From Andreprevotia sp. IGB-42 (GTDB taxonomy: Bacteria > Pseudomonadota > Gammaproteobacteria > Burkholderiales > Chitinibacteraceae): DNA of 64,000 nucleotides. The position numbers were made by a program, and so were the translations under genes. Positions 36,803-45,074 of the stretch are shown in pieces. Location of the stretch: assembly GCF_009848685.1 (NCBI RefSeq), contig NZ_WXTX01000004.1, positions 248,001-312,000 on the forward strand, written 5' to 3'. Below the pieces are notes generated by a model. The model was given only the letters and a program-made list of their open reading frames with translations, was not told where the DNA came from and did no database searches. Each line of letters opens with the position of its first letter. Within the stretch, counting starts at the first letter, position 1.

Positions 36803-37630
36803 TTAACTTAACCAGGATGTCAGCCGCGACCACAGGCCGCCGGGGGCCGGGTATTCGCTCTTGATGGCAACCAGGATCACTGAAATATTGTCGCGCCCGC
36901 CCGCATCGTTGGCCATCTGCACCAGTTGCTCGGCAGCCACCGGCAGGTTGGCGCGCAGGGTGCTTAGTGTATCGGCAATGTCAGCGTCTTCCAGCATGTC
37001 GGATAAGCCATCCGAGCAGAAAAGATACAGATCGCCGGGTATCACTGCGTGTTCGTGCAGCTCCACGTTCACATCGGGGTCTATGCCCACGGCGCGCGTG
37101 ACCAGATTGCGGTTGGCCGAATAGCGTGCCTCTTCCTCGGTGATCAGCCCGGAATCGAGCTGCTCCTGCAGCAGCGAATGGTCACGGGTGACCTGCACCA
37201 GCACACCGTCGCGCAAACGGTACAGGCGCGAATCACCCACATGCGCCACCACCATGCGGTTGTCAAAAAACAGCGTCGCCACCACCGTGGTACCCATGCC
37301 CGCGCATTGCGGCTGACTTTGCGCGGTACCGTAAATCGACAGATTGGCCTGGTGGATCGCATGCGACAGCAAATCGAATGCCGCCGGTTGCGCGTGGCCC
37401 GGCAAGGGGCGCTCGGGCGCACTCTTGGGCAACATTTCGCGCAACAGGTGGGTGACGACCTCGACGGCGATGCCGCTGGCCACTTCACCTGCGTTATAGC
37501 CGCCCATGCCGTCGGCCAACACCACGAAGCCATCCGCAGCATCGAAGCCGATGGCGTCTTCATTGTGCTCTCGCACGAGCCCGGAATGGGTCAGGCCGGT
37601 GATTTCCAGCGCCTGGGTGAGATTAAGCAT
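36803..37630 (-). CDS. PP2C-family Ser/Thr protein phosphatase
   Basis: A 275-residue soluble PP2C phosphatase of the Stp/PrpC type. The metal-binding residues are visible in REHNEDAIGFD, VLADGMGGYNAGEVAS, FCSDGLSDML and AGGRDNISVILV. The ATG at 37630 lies 8 bases inside the end of the kinase gene, so kinase and phosphatase are translated together and should act on the same targets. The family needs Mn or Mg. Confidence 0.93.
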   Translation of the reverse strand: MLNLTQALEITGLTHSGLVREHNEDAIGFDAADGFVVLADGMGGYNAGEVASGIAVEVVTHLLREMLPKSAPERPLPGHAQPAAFDLLSHAIHQANLSIYGTAQSQPQCAGMGTTVVATLFFDNRMVVAHVGDSRLYRLRDGVLVQVTRDHSLLQEQLDSGLITEEEARYSANRNLVTRAVGIDPDVNVELHEHAVIPGDLYLFCSDGLSDMLEDADIADTLSTLRANLPVAAEQLVQMANDAGGRDNISVILVAIKSEYPAPGGLWSRLTSWLS

Positions 37631-40172
37631 TGTTTTTGGCCTGTCTGGCACGAAGCCCGGCTTCCAGCTTGGCCAGCGCCGCAGCGAAGTGCGCGCCGGT
37701 CTGGAAGCGGGTATCGGCTTTTTTCTGCATCGCTTTCATGATAATTGCTGACAGCATGCTGGGCAGCCTGGGGTTGAGTGTGCGCGGATCTGCGGCGTCG
37801 GTATTGGCGATGCGGTACATCAACTCCGCCATCGATTCACCGATGAACGGCAGCGCACCGGTCACCATCTGATACAGCATCACGCCCAGCGAGAACAGAT
37901 CCGAGCGCCCGTCTATCTTCTGGCCGGACAATTGCTCGGGCGACATATACGACGGCGTACCCAGCACCATGCCGGTCTTGGTTCTGGAGGAGTCGGTGAT
38001 GCGGGCGATGCCGAAGTCCGTCACCTTGACGATCTTGCTGCCCGGCTCGTACATGATGTTGGCGGGCTTGATATCCCGGTGCACCACGCTTTGCTGGTGC
38101 GCGTAATCGAGTGCCTCGGCCACCTGGCGCACCACCGCCAGCGCTTCGAGCAGCGGCAGCAATTCACCGGCCTTGGTATACGGCAGCAGATCGCGCCCCT
38201 TGAGGAACTCCATCGCGATATACGCCAGGTCGTGCTCTTCGCCGGCATCGAAAATGGTCACGATATTGGGGTGATTCAGCCGGCCGGCGGTTTCGGCCTC
38301 GCGGAAGAAACGGCTGCGTGCCTCGTCCAGCAGCTCCGCTTCGAACTCCTGGCTGAGCGCCATGGTCTTGATCGCCACCACGCGGCCAATCTTGGGATCC
38401 ACGCCCTGGTAGACCACGCCCATCGCCCCTTTGCCCAGCTCTTTCTGGATCTGGTAGCGGCCCAGCATGGGTTTTTCCACGTCGCCACCGTCCAGCAGCA
38501 CGGTGCCGCCCGGGCTGCCGCCGCCGCCGCCCAGGATCACCGTTTCGGATAGCTGCCGCGCGCGCTTGAGCTTCTGGTCAAGATCCCTGAATTTGGCATC
38601 GAAGCCCGCCATGTAGCGGTAGACGTTTTCTGCCTTGTTGAACTGGCGCTTGCGCTCGAAATCGAGCGCCAGGTTGTAGAGGATTTCCATCAGCGAATCG
38701 TCCAGCTCCACCTTGCGGAACTTGTCGAACGCGGCATCGAGCTGCCCTTGCCCCTGGAAGGCTAACCCGAGCATGCGGTTGGATTCGGACGATTCCGCAC
38801 TGCTCTTCTGGTGTTTTTCCTCGGTCAGCAGGTACTGCTTGGTGGTGAGCACGCCATGCCCCAGCAACAACAGCAGCGCGGGGCCGATCAATGGCACCCA
38901 CAGCATGCCCTGTGTAAGCAACAAGAAATGCACCGCCAGCAGCAGCACGAACAGGCCGCCGGTAAGCATGGCCGCCGGCCCGGCCTTCAGCCTGGGCAAT
39001 GCCAGCGTGAGATAAAGGCCGATCACCAGCACCACCAGCATGGCGATGGCCGGCGCCCAGCGCGGCGATACGAAATAGTGCTGCTCCAGCAATGCCGATA
39101 TCGCGTTGGCCGTGAGCAGGACCGGGGATTCGGATGGCGATACCGGCGTGACCAGCGAGGCCCCCACGCCCAGTGCAGTGGCGCCGATCAGTACGATCTT
39201 GCCACGGTATTTCTCCACCGGGATCTTGCCCGAATACACGTCGTAGAACGAATCCACCGCAAACGCCGGCTGACCACCCTCACCACGGTAGAAATACGGA
39301 CGGAAGCGCGCATCACTGCTGATGGGTATGGTGACATTGCCCAGCGAAATCGATTCACCCAGCGCCAGCCTGATCTGCTGCGGCTTGAGGTTGAGCCCGT
39401 AGGCAGCGGCCAGCAGCGGATAAGTGGGGAATACCTGGTCGAAATAGCGTACTGCCAGCGGCACGCTGCGCACCACGCCATCGCTATCCGGCAGTTGGGT
39501 ATCGGTGGCGATGCCACGTGCGGTGGTGCCCAGTGCAGGGATGGGCCAGGTGGCGGCATTGACCGGCAACGGCCAGCCATTGGCCGGGTCGCCGGCGGGC
39601 TCCAGCTCGGTACGGGCGATGAAATCGGGCAACGGTTTATCCGGCTCGCCGCGTGGCTCGCCTACCTCGAACAGCATCGGCAGCATCACGTTGCCGGCCT
39701 TGGCAAAGCTGCCGGCCAACTGGGTATCCACATCCAGCGATTTGATCGATGCATCCATCTCGCTGGCGATCTCGGCCGGAAACGATGCCTGCTGCGCAGC
39801 CAGCGCCTTGAGCTTCTGCAGTGCCAGCAACCCGCGGTCCTGCTGCGGTTCGGTAAAGAATATCGTACTGGCGATCACGCCGGGCTGGGCGGCAGCGATC
39901 TTGCTGATGAATTGCGCATGGATATCACGCGACCACGGCCAGCGGCCGATATTGTCGAGGCTCTGCTGATCGATGGCGATCACCGCGATCTTGGCGTTGG
40001 GTACGCGGCTAGTCATGCGCACGCCGATGTCGTAGCCACGGCGCTCGATACCGGAGACCACCGGCGTCAGCAACCAGACGGCCAGGTACACCAGCACCAC
40101 GGCCAGTGCGGTCACCCAGTCGCGCCGCCATATCCCACGCTTCATCCCGCGTCCCGCCGATTTTCTAGTCAT
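37623..40172 (-). CDS. CHASE2-domain Ser/Thr protein kinase
   Basis: An 849-residue membrane kinase: N-terminal helix (about 18-38), a periplasmic CHASE2 sensor (about 45-335), three membrane helices (about 350-445), a helical TPR-like stretch, and a Hanks-type kinase domain (about 570-835). The glycine loop is GKGAMGVVYQG, the Lys is in VVAIKTM, the catalytic loop is HRDIKPANIMYE and the metal loop is DFGIARI; all are intact. The CHASE2 sensor is of the same kind as in the cyclase at 33790, so both may sense related signals. The start is uncertain: MKRGIWRR at 40145 is an alternative. Confidence 0.92.
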   Translation of the reverse strand: MTRKSAGRGMKRGIWRRDWVTALAVVLVYLAVWLLTPVVSGIERRGYDIGVRMTSRVPNAKIAVIAIDQQSLDNIGRWPWSRDIHAQFISKIAAAQPGVIASTIFFTEPQQDRGLLALQKLKALAAQQASFPAEIASEMDASIKSLDVDTQLAGSFAKAGNVMLPMLFEVGEPRGEPDKPLPDFIARTELEPAGDPANGWPLPVNAATWPIPALGTTARGIATDTQLPDSDGVVRSVPLAVRYFDQVFPTYPLLAAAYGLNLKPQQIRLALGESISLGNVTIPISSDARFRPYFYRGEGGQPAFAVDSFYDVYSGKIPVEKYRGKIVLIGATALGVGASLVTPVSPSESPVLLTANAISALLEQHYFVSPRWAPAIAMLVVLVIGLYLTLALPRLKAGPAAMLTGGLFVLLLAVHFLLLTQGMLWVPLIGPALLLLLGHGVLTTKQYLLTEEKHQKSSAESSESNRMLGLAFQGQGQLDAAFDKFRKVELDDSLMEILYNLALDFERKRQFNKAENVYRYMAGFDAKFRDLDQKLKRARQLSETVILGGGGGSPGGTVLLDGGDVEKPMLGRYQIQKELGKGAMGVVYQGVDPKIGRVVAIKTMALSQEFEAELLDEARSRFFREAETAGRLNHPNIVTIFDAGEEHDLAYIAMEFLKGRDLLPYTKAGELLPLLEALAVVRQVAEALDYAHQQSVVHRDIKPANIMYEPGSKIVKVTDFGIARITDSSRTKTGMVLGTPSYMSPEQLSGQKIDGRSDLFSLGVMLYQMVTGALPFIGESMAELMYRIANTDAADPRTLNPRLPSMLSAIIMKAMQKKADTRFQTGAHFAAALAKLEAGLRARQAKNNA

Positions 40173-40293
40173 CTATTGATAGCCGATCAGGCCCAGTTTG
40201 GACAGCGTGGGGCGCGCCGCTGGCAGCGGCAGGCGCAGATAGGTTCATGGAAGGATGAGGTGCGCAACACCCGGCGCATTTCAGCGCCCCCCA

Positions 40294-41001
40294 TCATGGC
40301 ACCTCTGCATACGGCAGCCGGCGCTGGATGATGGCGGCCTTGCGCAACAGGCGGCGGTCGCTGCGGTGTGCATCGTAATAGCGCGGGTTGGTCACCATGG
40401 CCGCCAGCCGCGCCGCTTGCGCGGCGCTGAGCTGGCTGGCCGGCACCTTGTAGTAATGCCGCGCAGCCGCTTCGGCACCGAACACGCCATTGCCCCATTC
40501 GATCACGTTCAGGTAAAGCTCGAAAATGCGCCGCTTGTCCATCACCGCCTCCAGCATCACGGTGATGATGGCTTCCTCCGCCTTGCGCCACGGCGTGCGG
40601 CGGCTGGACAGGAACAGGTTCTTGGCCAGTTGCTGGCTGATGGTGGAACCACCCGCCACGATGCGGCCTTTCTTCAGGTTTTTTTCCCACGCGGTCTGGA
40701 TGCCTTCCCAGTCGAACCCGTCGTGATCAAGGAACTTGGCATCCTCGGATGCCACCAGCGCGCGCTTGAGGTTGGGCGAGATCTGCGCGTAGCCCACCCA
40801 TTCATGGCGCAGCTCGGCATCCGGATTGGTGGCCTCCAGCCGCGACAGCTGTTCGTCCATGAACGAGGTATCGGACGGGTTGGTCCACTTCCACGCCAGC
40901 ACATGCAGGAAAATCCACAAGTTCCAGGCAAGGAACAAGCCGAGCAGGCACAGCGTAATACGTGCCAGCCACCAGCCGAATGAATGCCTTGCTCTTGCCA
41001 T
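40294..41001 (-). CDS. mtgA: Monofunctional peptidoglycan glycosyltransferase MtgA
   Basis: A 235-residue inner-membrane enzyme that polymerises lipid II glycan strands without cross-linking. It has one membrane helix (about 10-30) and a GT51 domain with the motifs ASEDAKFLDHDGFDWEGI, GGSTISQQLAKNLFL and EAVMDKRRIFELYLN. The Met at 41001 has AGGG 7 bases upstream; the large upstream in-frame extension overlaps aroE and is not real. It directly follows aroE, an order also seen in Neisseria. Confidence 0.93.
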   Translation of the reverse strand: MARARHSFGWWLARITLCLLGLFLAWNLWIFLHVLAWKWTNPSDTSFMDEQLSRLEATNPDAELRHEWVGYAQISPNLKRALVASEDAKFLDHDGFDWEGIQTAWEKNLKKGRIVAGGSTISQQLAKNLFLSSRRTPWRKAEEAIITVMLEAVMDKRRIFELYLNVIEWGNGVFGAEAAARHYYKVPASQLSAAQAARLAAMVTNPRYYDAHRSDRRLLRKAAIIQRRLPYAEVP

Positions 41002-41054
41002 GACCATGCCCTGAATGCAAACGGCCCGGATTATACCGGGCCGCAGCGATTGCC

Positions 41055-41870
41055 TTACAACGCCGTGCGCAAGGTGTGCAAAACCGGCGCCACCGCCGGC
41101 CGCTGGCCGGTCCACAGGAAGAACGCTTCCGCCGCCTGGCCCACCAGCATGCCCAGCCCGTCCACGCATTGCGCGGCACCTGCGCTGCGCGCCTGTGCCA
41201 GGAAGGCCGTTTCTTCCCGGCCATACATCATGTCGTACGCAATGGCGCCCGGCTCGAACACGCCGGCCGGCAGCGCAATGGCCTCGCCCCCCAGGCTGGC
41301 CGAGGTGGCATTGATGATCACGTCGAACGATCCTGCCACGGCATCGACACCGCACCCCGCCAGCGGCACCGCGATGCGACTGCGGAATTCATCCGCCAGC
41401 GCCAGGGCCTTGGCTGCGGTGCGGTTGGCCAGCATGATCGAAGCGGGCTGTTCAGCAGCCAGCGGCAGCAACACGCCGCGCGCTGCGCCACCAGCGCCCA
41501 GCAGCAGCACGCGCTTGCCGGCCAGCGTGGTGTGGCGCAACAGATCAGCCACCAGGCCAGCGCCATCGGTATTGTCCCCCAGCACGCGCCCGTCCGCCTG
41601 CACCTTCAGCGTATTCACCGCGCCCGCTGCCTGCGCACGCTCGGTCAGCGCATCGGCAAAGCGGAAGGCATCTTCCTTGAACGGCACGGTGACATTGCAG
41701 CCCCTGCCACCTGCAGCAAGAAAATCACGCACAGCGGCATCGAAGCCACCCAGCGGTGCCAGCAGGCGCTCATAGGAAAATCCATCCAGCTTGCATTGCG
41801 CGGCAAATGCGGCATGGATCTGCGGTGATTTGCTGTGGGCAATCGGGTTGCCGACGACGACATAATTCAT
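41055..41870 (-). CDS. aroE: Shikimate dehydrogenase AroE
   Basis: A 271-residue enzyme reducing 3-dehydroshikimate to shikimate with NADPH in aromatic amino acid synthesis. The substrate-binding [16 protein letters not shown], the catalytic Lys in [16 protein letters not shown], and the nucleotide-binding [15 protein letters not shown] are present, and the length is normal. The start at 41870 (MNYVVVGN) is standard. It lies 53 bases upstream of mtgA on the same strand. Confidence 0.96.
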   Translation of the reverse strand: MNYVVVGNPIAHSKSPQIHAAFAAQCKLDGFSYERLLAPLGGFDAAVRDFLAAGGRGCNVTVPFKEDAFRFADALTERAQAAGAVNTLKVQADGRVLGDNTDGAGLVADLLRHTTLAGKRVLLLGAGGAARGVLLPLAAEQPASIMLANRTAAKALALADEFRSRIAVPLAGCGVDAVAGSFDVIINATSASLGGEAIALPAGVFEPGAIAYDMMYGREETAFLAQARSAGAAQCVDGLGMLVGQAAEAFFLWTGQRPAVAPVLHTLRTAL

Positions 41871-41911
41871 GGCTAAACACTTCCGGGATTCAACAGGTTG
41901 AAAGTACCGTA

Positions 41912-41935
41912 AGCCGGCACCGCGTGGTACCGGCT
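41912..41935 (-). terminator. Hairpin between the DUF1631 gene and aroE
   Basis: AGCCGGCACC and GGTACCGGCT form a 10-bp stem with one mismatch and a GCGT loop. It may separate transcription of aroE from that of the upstream gene. The T run is weak. Confidence 0.45.
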
Positions 41936-41949
41936 GCGGCATTGCACAA

Positions 41950-44427
41950 TCACGCTACGCGGTCGGCCGATACCAGCAGCGATTCGATGGCACGCTCGAA
42001 CAGCGGTGCGGATTCCAGGAATTTCGCCCGGCCGCTGGCCAGCAGGCGGCGCAACACCTTGGCGGCAATCACCATGGGCTGGCGGTCTTCACCCATGGTC
42101 AGGATCATGGTGGATGCATCCTGGTTCACCCAGTTCAGCCTGGCCACCGCCGGCTTGCCGGCGATATTCACTTCGATGGAAACGCCGCTCTGCAGGGTGG
42201 CCAACACATCGGCGTCCTCGTTCTGCACCATGGATGCCGGCTCCTCATCGCCCAGCTCCTGCGCCACCACGCGGTCAAACACCTGCAGGTCCACCTCCAG
42301 TTCCCTGATCGCTTCATCAAGGAAACGGGGATCAACGTACGTGCCGCCCTCGGACATTGGGGCAGGGCCGGCTTCCTCGCGCGCAAAGACCGGGGCAAAG
42401 CGTTCATGCATCAGCGACAACGGCGGCACGGGCGCCGGGATTTCGCTCACGCGCAATGCGTCCTTGTGTGCCTCCACCAGCCAGTGCACAAAATCCTGCC
42501 GCTGCGCCGGGGTCCAGCCGATCAGCGTCAGCCCTTCCTGCAGCGTGGGCAGCAGCGACGGAATCAGCGCAAACAGCTGCTTGCGCTCCGCAGGATCAAC
42601 CTTGGGGGCGATACTCCAGATCAGATCCGGAATCGCCAGCCGGTAGGACTGCGCGCGCCGGGCATCGGTGCGGCCAGCCTGCTCTATCGCCAGTGGCCAG
42701 GTTTTGACGAGGAAATCACGCAGATAGGGTTCCAGCGTCAGGCCCGCCAGGCCATCGGCAACCATCGCCGTGGTACGGGCGTACTGCAGCGTGCGGTTCT
42801 CCGAATTCTCCACCGCCTGCGCGGCCTGGCTGACGCGCGCATCGGCGGCACGCAACTCATGCGCAATGAAGGCATCGAGCTGATCGAGCATGGCGGTAAA
42901 CAGCGAGACGTCGTCATTCGGCTCGGCCAGCAGCGTTTCGATGATGCGGCGGATTTCCGTCACCACCCGTTCACCGCTCGGATCCACTTTCTGCAGGCCG
43001 GCGGAAATCGAGCCAATGCGGTTGACCAGCATTCGCGCCGGGTGGTTCTTGTGCGAAAACAGCGCCGGGTCCAGCAGCGCGATCTTCAGTACCGAGAACT
43101 GCAACCGGCCCAGTTGCGCGCGTACTTCAGCCGGCACCTGGTTATCGCGCAGGATGAACTCGAACAGCATGCCGACGATGTCGATGATCATCTGTTCGTT
43201 GCTATCGCTGGCTACCTGGCTCAGCACCGGTCGCTGCTCGATGATCAGGTTGCGTAGCGCGCCATCCGGATCGGCGATGAGGTCGGGCTGGAAGCTGCGT
43301 GCCTGCAACAGCTTCACATCCAGCACATCGACCAGTTGCGAATGTGCCTGCAAAGGCCCGGTGGGAATGGCCGGCTGATGGCGGCCGGAGAACAGCCCGC
43401 GCAGCACCTCGCCAACGGACTGTGCGCCACCGAGCCAGCTGGTCCTGGGGGGCGCACTGGCTGCTGCCGCAGCGGCGGCACCGCCCGCGTGCATTGCCTG
43501 CACCAGTTGTTCGACCGTTCCGGCATCCACGCGGCCCAGCTGCGCGGCAACAGCGCCACCGGGGTGTTGCACTTGCTGGAACAACGCATCCAGCCGGGTT
43601 TGCGCATTGAGCATTTCACCCAGTTGCGCCAGCAGCGCGGCGGAAACCTGCGGATCGGCACTATCGGCGGGTGCCGCACCAACACCGGCCGGCCCGGAAT
43701 CAGCAGTTGATGCATCGACACTATCGCCAGACGGGATGTCGCCGGCATCGGCACTGCTTGCTGCACCGCCAGCGCCGGGTGTTTTCCTGATCTTGAGCTG
43801 CAATTCCGCAGCAATGCCATGCTTGGCCAGCAGCGCATTCAGCCGCTCGTAGATACCGGCCACCCGGTTGAGCATGGCGAGCGAAAAGTGCTCGGTCAGT
43901 GCCGTGATCACCTCGGGGCTGTCACTCAACCCTTCAGCCACGCTGACCATGCAACGGGAAAACAGGTAGGGACGAAACGGGTTTTCCCGCTCCTTGATAT
44001 TGTCCTGCTCGAACAGCAGCGCAACGCGGATGTTCAGATCACGCAGCGCTTCTTCCGCCACATTGCGGAAGCGTGCGGTGGCGGCATCCAGCCGCAATTC
44101 GCCTTCGACGGTATTCACGTCGATCAAGGACAGCGAGTTGCCGGAAAAGGAATCGGAAAAGGACGGGCGAAAGGTGCTGTATGCCGTCTGGAAGCTGCGG
44201 TTGAGCAACCGCTCCATCGTGTCGAACACCTGGGCATTCAGGCTTTGCGTATGCGTAAGCAATATGGTGCGCGCGTCCAGCAGTTTCCGCTGTTCGAGCA
44301 TGGACGACGCGTGGTCTGCGCGCTCGAACAGGCTGGCAGCAGCGCGGTCGGCCAAACCATCGAGGTCGGCGGCAAACGCGCGCAAGAACTCGCTGCGTGT
44401 AGCAGCCAGCAGATCGTTACGGTCCAT
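41950..44427 (-). CDS. DUF1631 protein, paralogue 1
   Basis: An 825-residue cytoplasmic protein of the DUF1631 family, whose function is unknown. The start [18 protein letters not shown], the segment [34 protein letters not shown], and the end [13 protein letters not shown] match those of the second copy at 45075. A low-complexity Ala/Gly/Asp-rich stretch (about 215-265) separates N- and C-terminal halves. There are no membrane helices. The C-terminal 100 residues form a beta-rich segment ([19 protein letters not shown] onward) resembling a small ligand- or RNA-binding barrel, by inspection only. Confidence 0.85.
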   Translation of the reverse strand: MDRNDLLAATRSEFLRAFAADLDGLADRAAASLFERADHASSMLEQRKLLDARTILLTHTQSLNAQVFDTMERLLNRSFQTAYSTFRPSFSDSFSGNSLSLIDVNTVEGELRLDAATARFRNVAEEALRDLNIRVALLFEQDNIKERENPFRPYLFSRCMVSVAEGLSDSPEVITALTEHFSLAMLNRVAGIYERLNALLAKHGIAAELQLKIRKTPGAGGAASSADAGDIPSGDSVDASTADSGPAGVGAAPADSADPQVSAALLAQLGEMLNAQTRLDALFQQVQHPGGAVAAQLGRVDAGTVEQLVQAMHAGGAAAAAAASAPPRTSWLGGAQSVGEVLRGLFSGRHQPAIPTGPLQAHSQLVDVLDVKLLQARSFQPDLIADPDGALRNLIIEQRPVLSQVASDSNEQMIIDIVGMLFEFILRDNQVPAEVRAQLGRLQFSVLKIALLDPALFSHKNHPARMLVNRIGSISAGLQKVDPSGERVVTEIRRIIETLLAEPNDDVSLFTAMLDQLDAFIAHELRAADARVSQAAQAVENSENRTLQYARTTAMVADGLAGLTLEPYLRDFLVKTWPLAIEQAGRTDARRAQSYRLAIPDLIWSIAPKVDPAERKQLFALIPSLLPTLQEGLTLIGWTPAQRQDFVHWLVEAHKDALRVSEIPAPVPPLSLMHERFAPVFAREEAGPAPMSEGGTYVDPRFLDEAIRELEVDLQVFDRVVAQELGDEEPASMVQNEDADVLATLQSGVSIEVNIAGKPAVARLNWVNQDASTMILTMGEDRQPMVIAAKVLRRLLASGRAKFLESAPLFERAIESLLVSADRVA

Positions 44428-44506
44428 ACCACCCCATCCCCGCAGCCCGCATCAGTCTGACGGAGCAATCTCCGTGACCGGCTTCACGCCATGCGTGCTG
44501 GAATTT

Positions 44507-44533
44507 ATTCTAGTTGATGTTTTTTTATTGCAA
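44507..44533 (-). promoter_or_regulatory. Possible sigma-70 promoter of DUF1631 paralogue 1
   Basis: On the minus strand TTGCAA (44533-44528) and TAGAAT (44512-44507, five of six consensus bases) are 15 bases apart, or TTTGCA at 16 bases, within an AT-rich patch. The leader would be about 70 bases. Confidence 0.35.
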
Positions 44534-44647
44534 ATCAGGCTGGTACGGCTGGTTTGCACCCGGACAGATGGCGCACCGCAGCCCAACCTTGCAAGGGCAT
44601 GATTTTAGCATGGCCGGCCCACGCCATACCGGGCCAAACTTACAATC

Positions 44648-44974
44648 TCACAATACGCCATCGTCGGGGCCGAGGATCAGCGCCGACGGGTAGAGCTGGT
44701 TGCGCACACGCTTGCGGGTCAGCAGCTTCGATTGCGCTTCGGGCGGCAAATCGGTGATGCGCAAGACATTCTTGTGGATCAGCACGTCCACCAGATCTTC
44801 CAGCACGCGGATCAGATCCTGATCGAGCCCGCTCAGCGGTGCCGGATCGGCATCCAGCCCGACAAAGGCGAGCACTTCTGGGCTGCGTTGCGGCAAGTAT
44901 TCGTATACGCCCCCTTCCGGGCTTTGAAACAACGCACTGATGTGACCATCCGGCCCGCGCAGCACATAAGGCAT
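44648..44974 (-). CDS. Small conserved protein between the DUF1631 paralogues
   Basis: A 108-residue protein, start MPYVLRGPDGHISALFQSPE, with the segments PEVLAFVGLDADP, DQDLIRVLEDLVDVLIHKNV and ITDLPPEAQSKLLTRKRVR. Proteins of this type are often mislabelled tryptophan synthase beta-like; nothing here resembles a PLP enzyme. GGAG precedes the ATG at 44974, which decides against a longer start. The C-terminal half looks all-helical. It may be co-transcribed with the DUF1631 gene upstream. Function unknown. Confidence 0.75.
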   Translation of the reverse strand: MPYVLRGPDGHISALFQSPEGGVYEYLPQRSPEVLAFVGLDADPAPLSGLDQDLIRVLEDLVDVLIHKNVLRITDLPPEAQSKLLTRKRVRNQLYPSALILGPDDGVL

Positions 44975-45074
44975 GAATTTCTCCTGCAACATTTGCGCAA
45001 CTGAGGCGTTGCACAGGCCTTGGCCCAAGATAGGCGAATCTGCTGAAAAACAAAGCCTTTCCATCAACCGGCCA

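Noticed and set aside
37623-40172. A type VI secretion PpkA/PppA/Fha regulatory set.
   Set aside because: Kinase, phosphatase and FHA are present, but no tss structural gene is in the window, and the CHASE2 sensor is unlike PpkA.
44648-44974. Label 'tryptophan synthase beta subunit-like'.
   Set aside because: At 108 residues with no PLP-lysine or trpB motif it cannot be a tryptophan synthase; the name is inherited annotation noise for such proteins.
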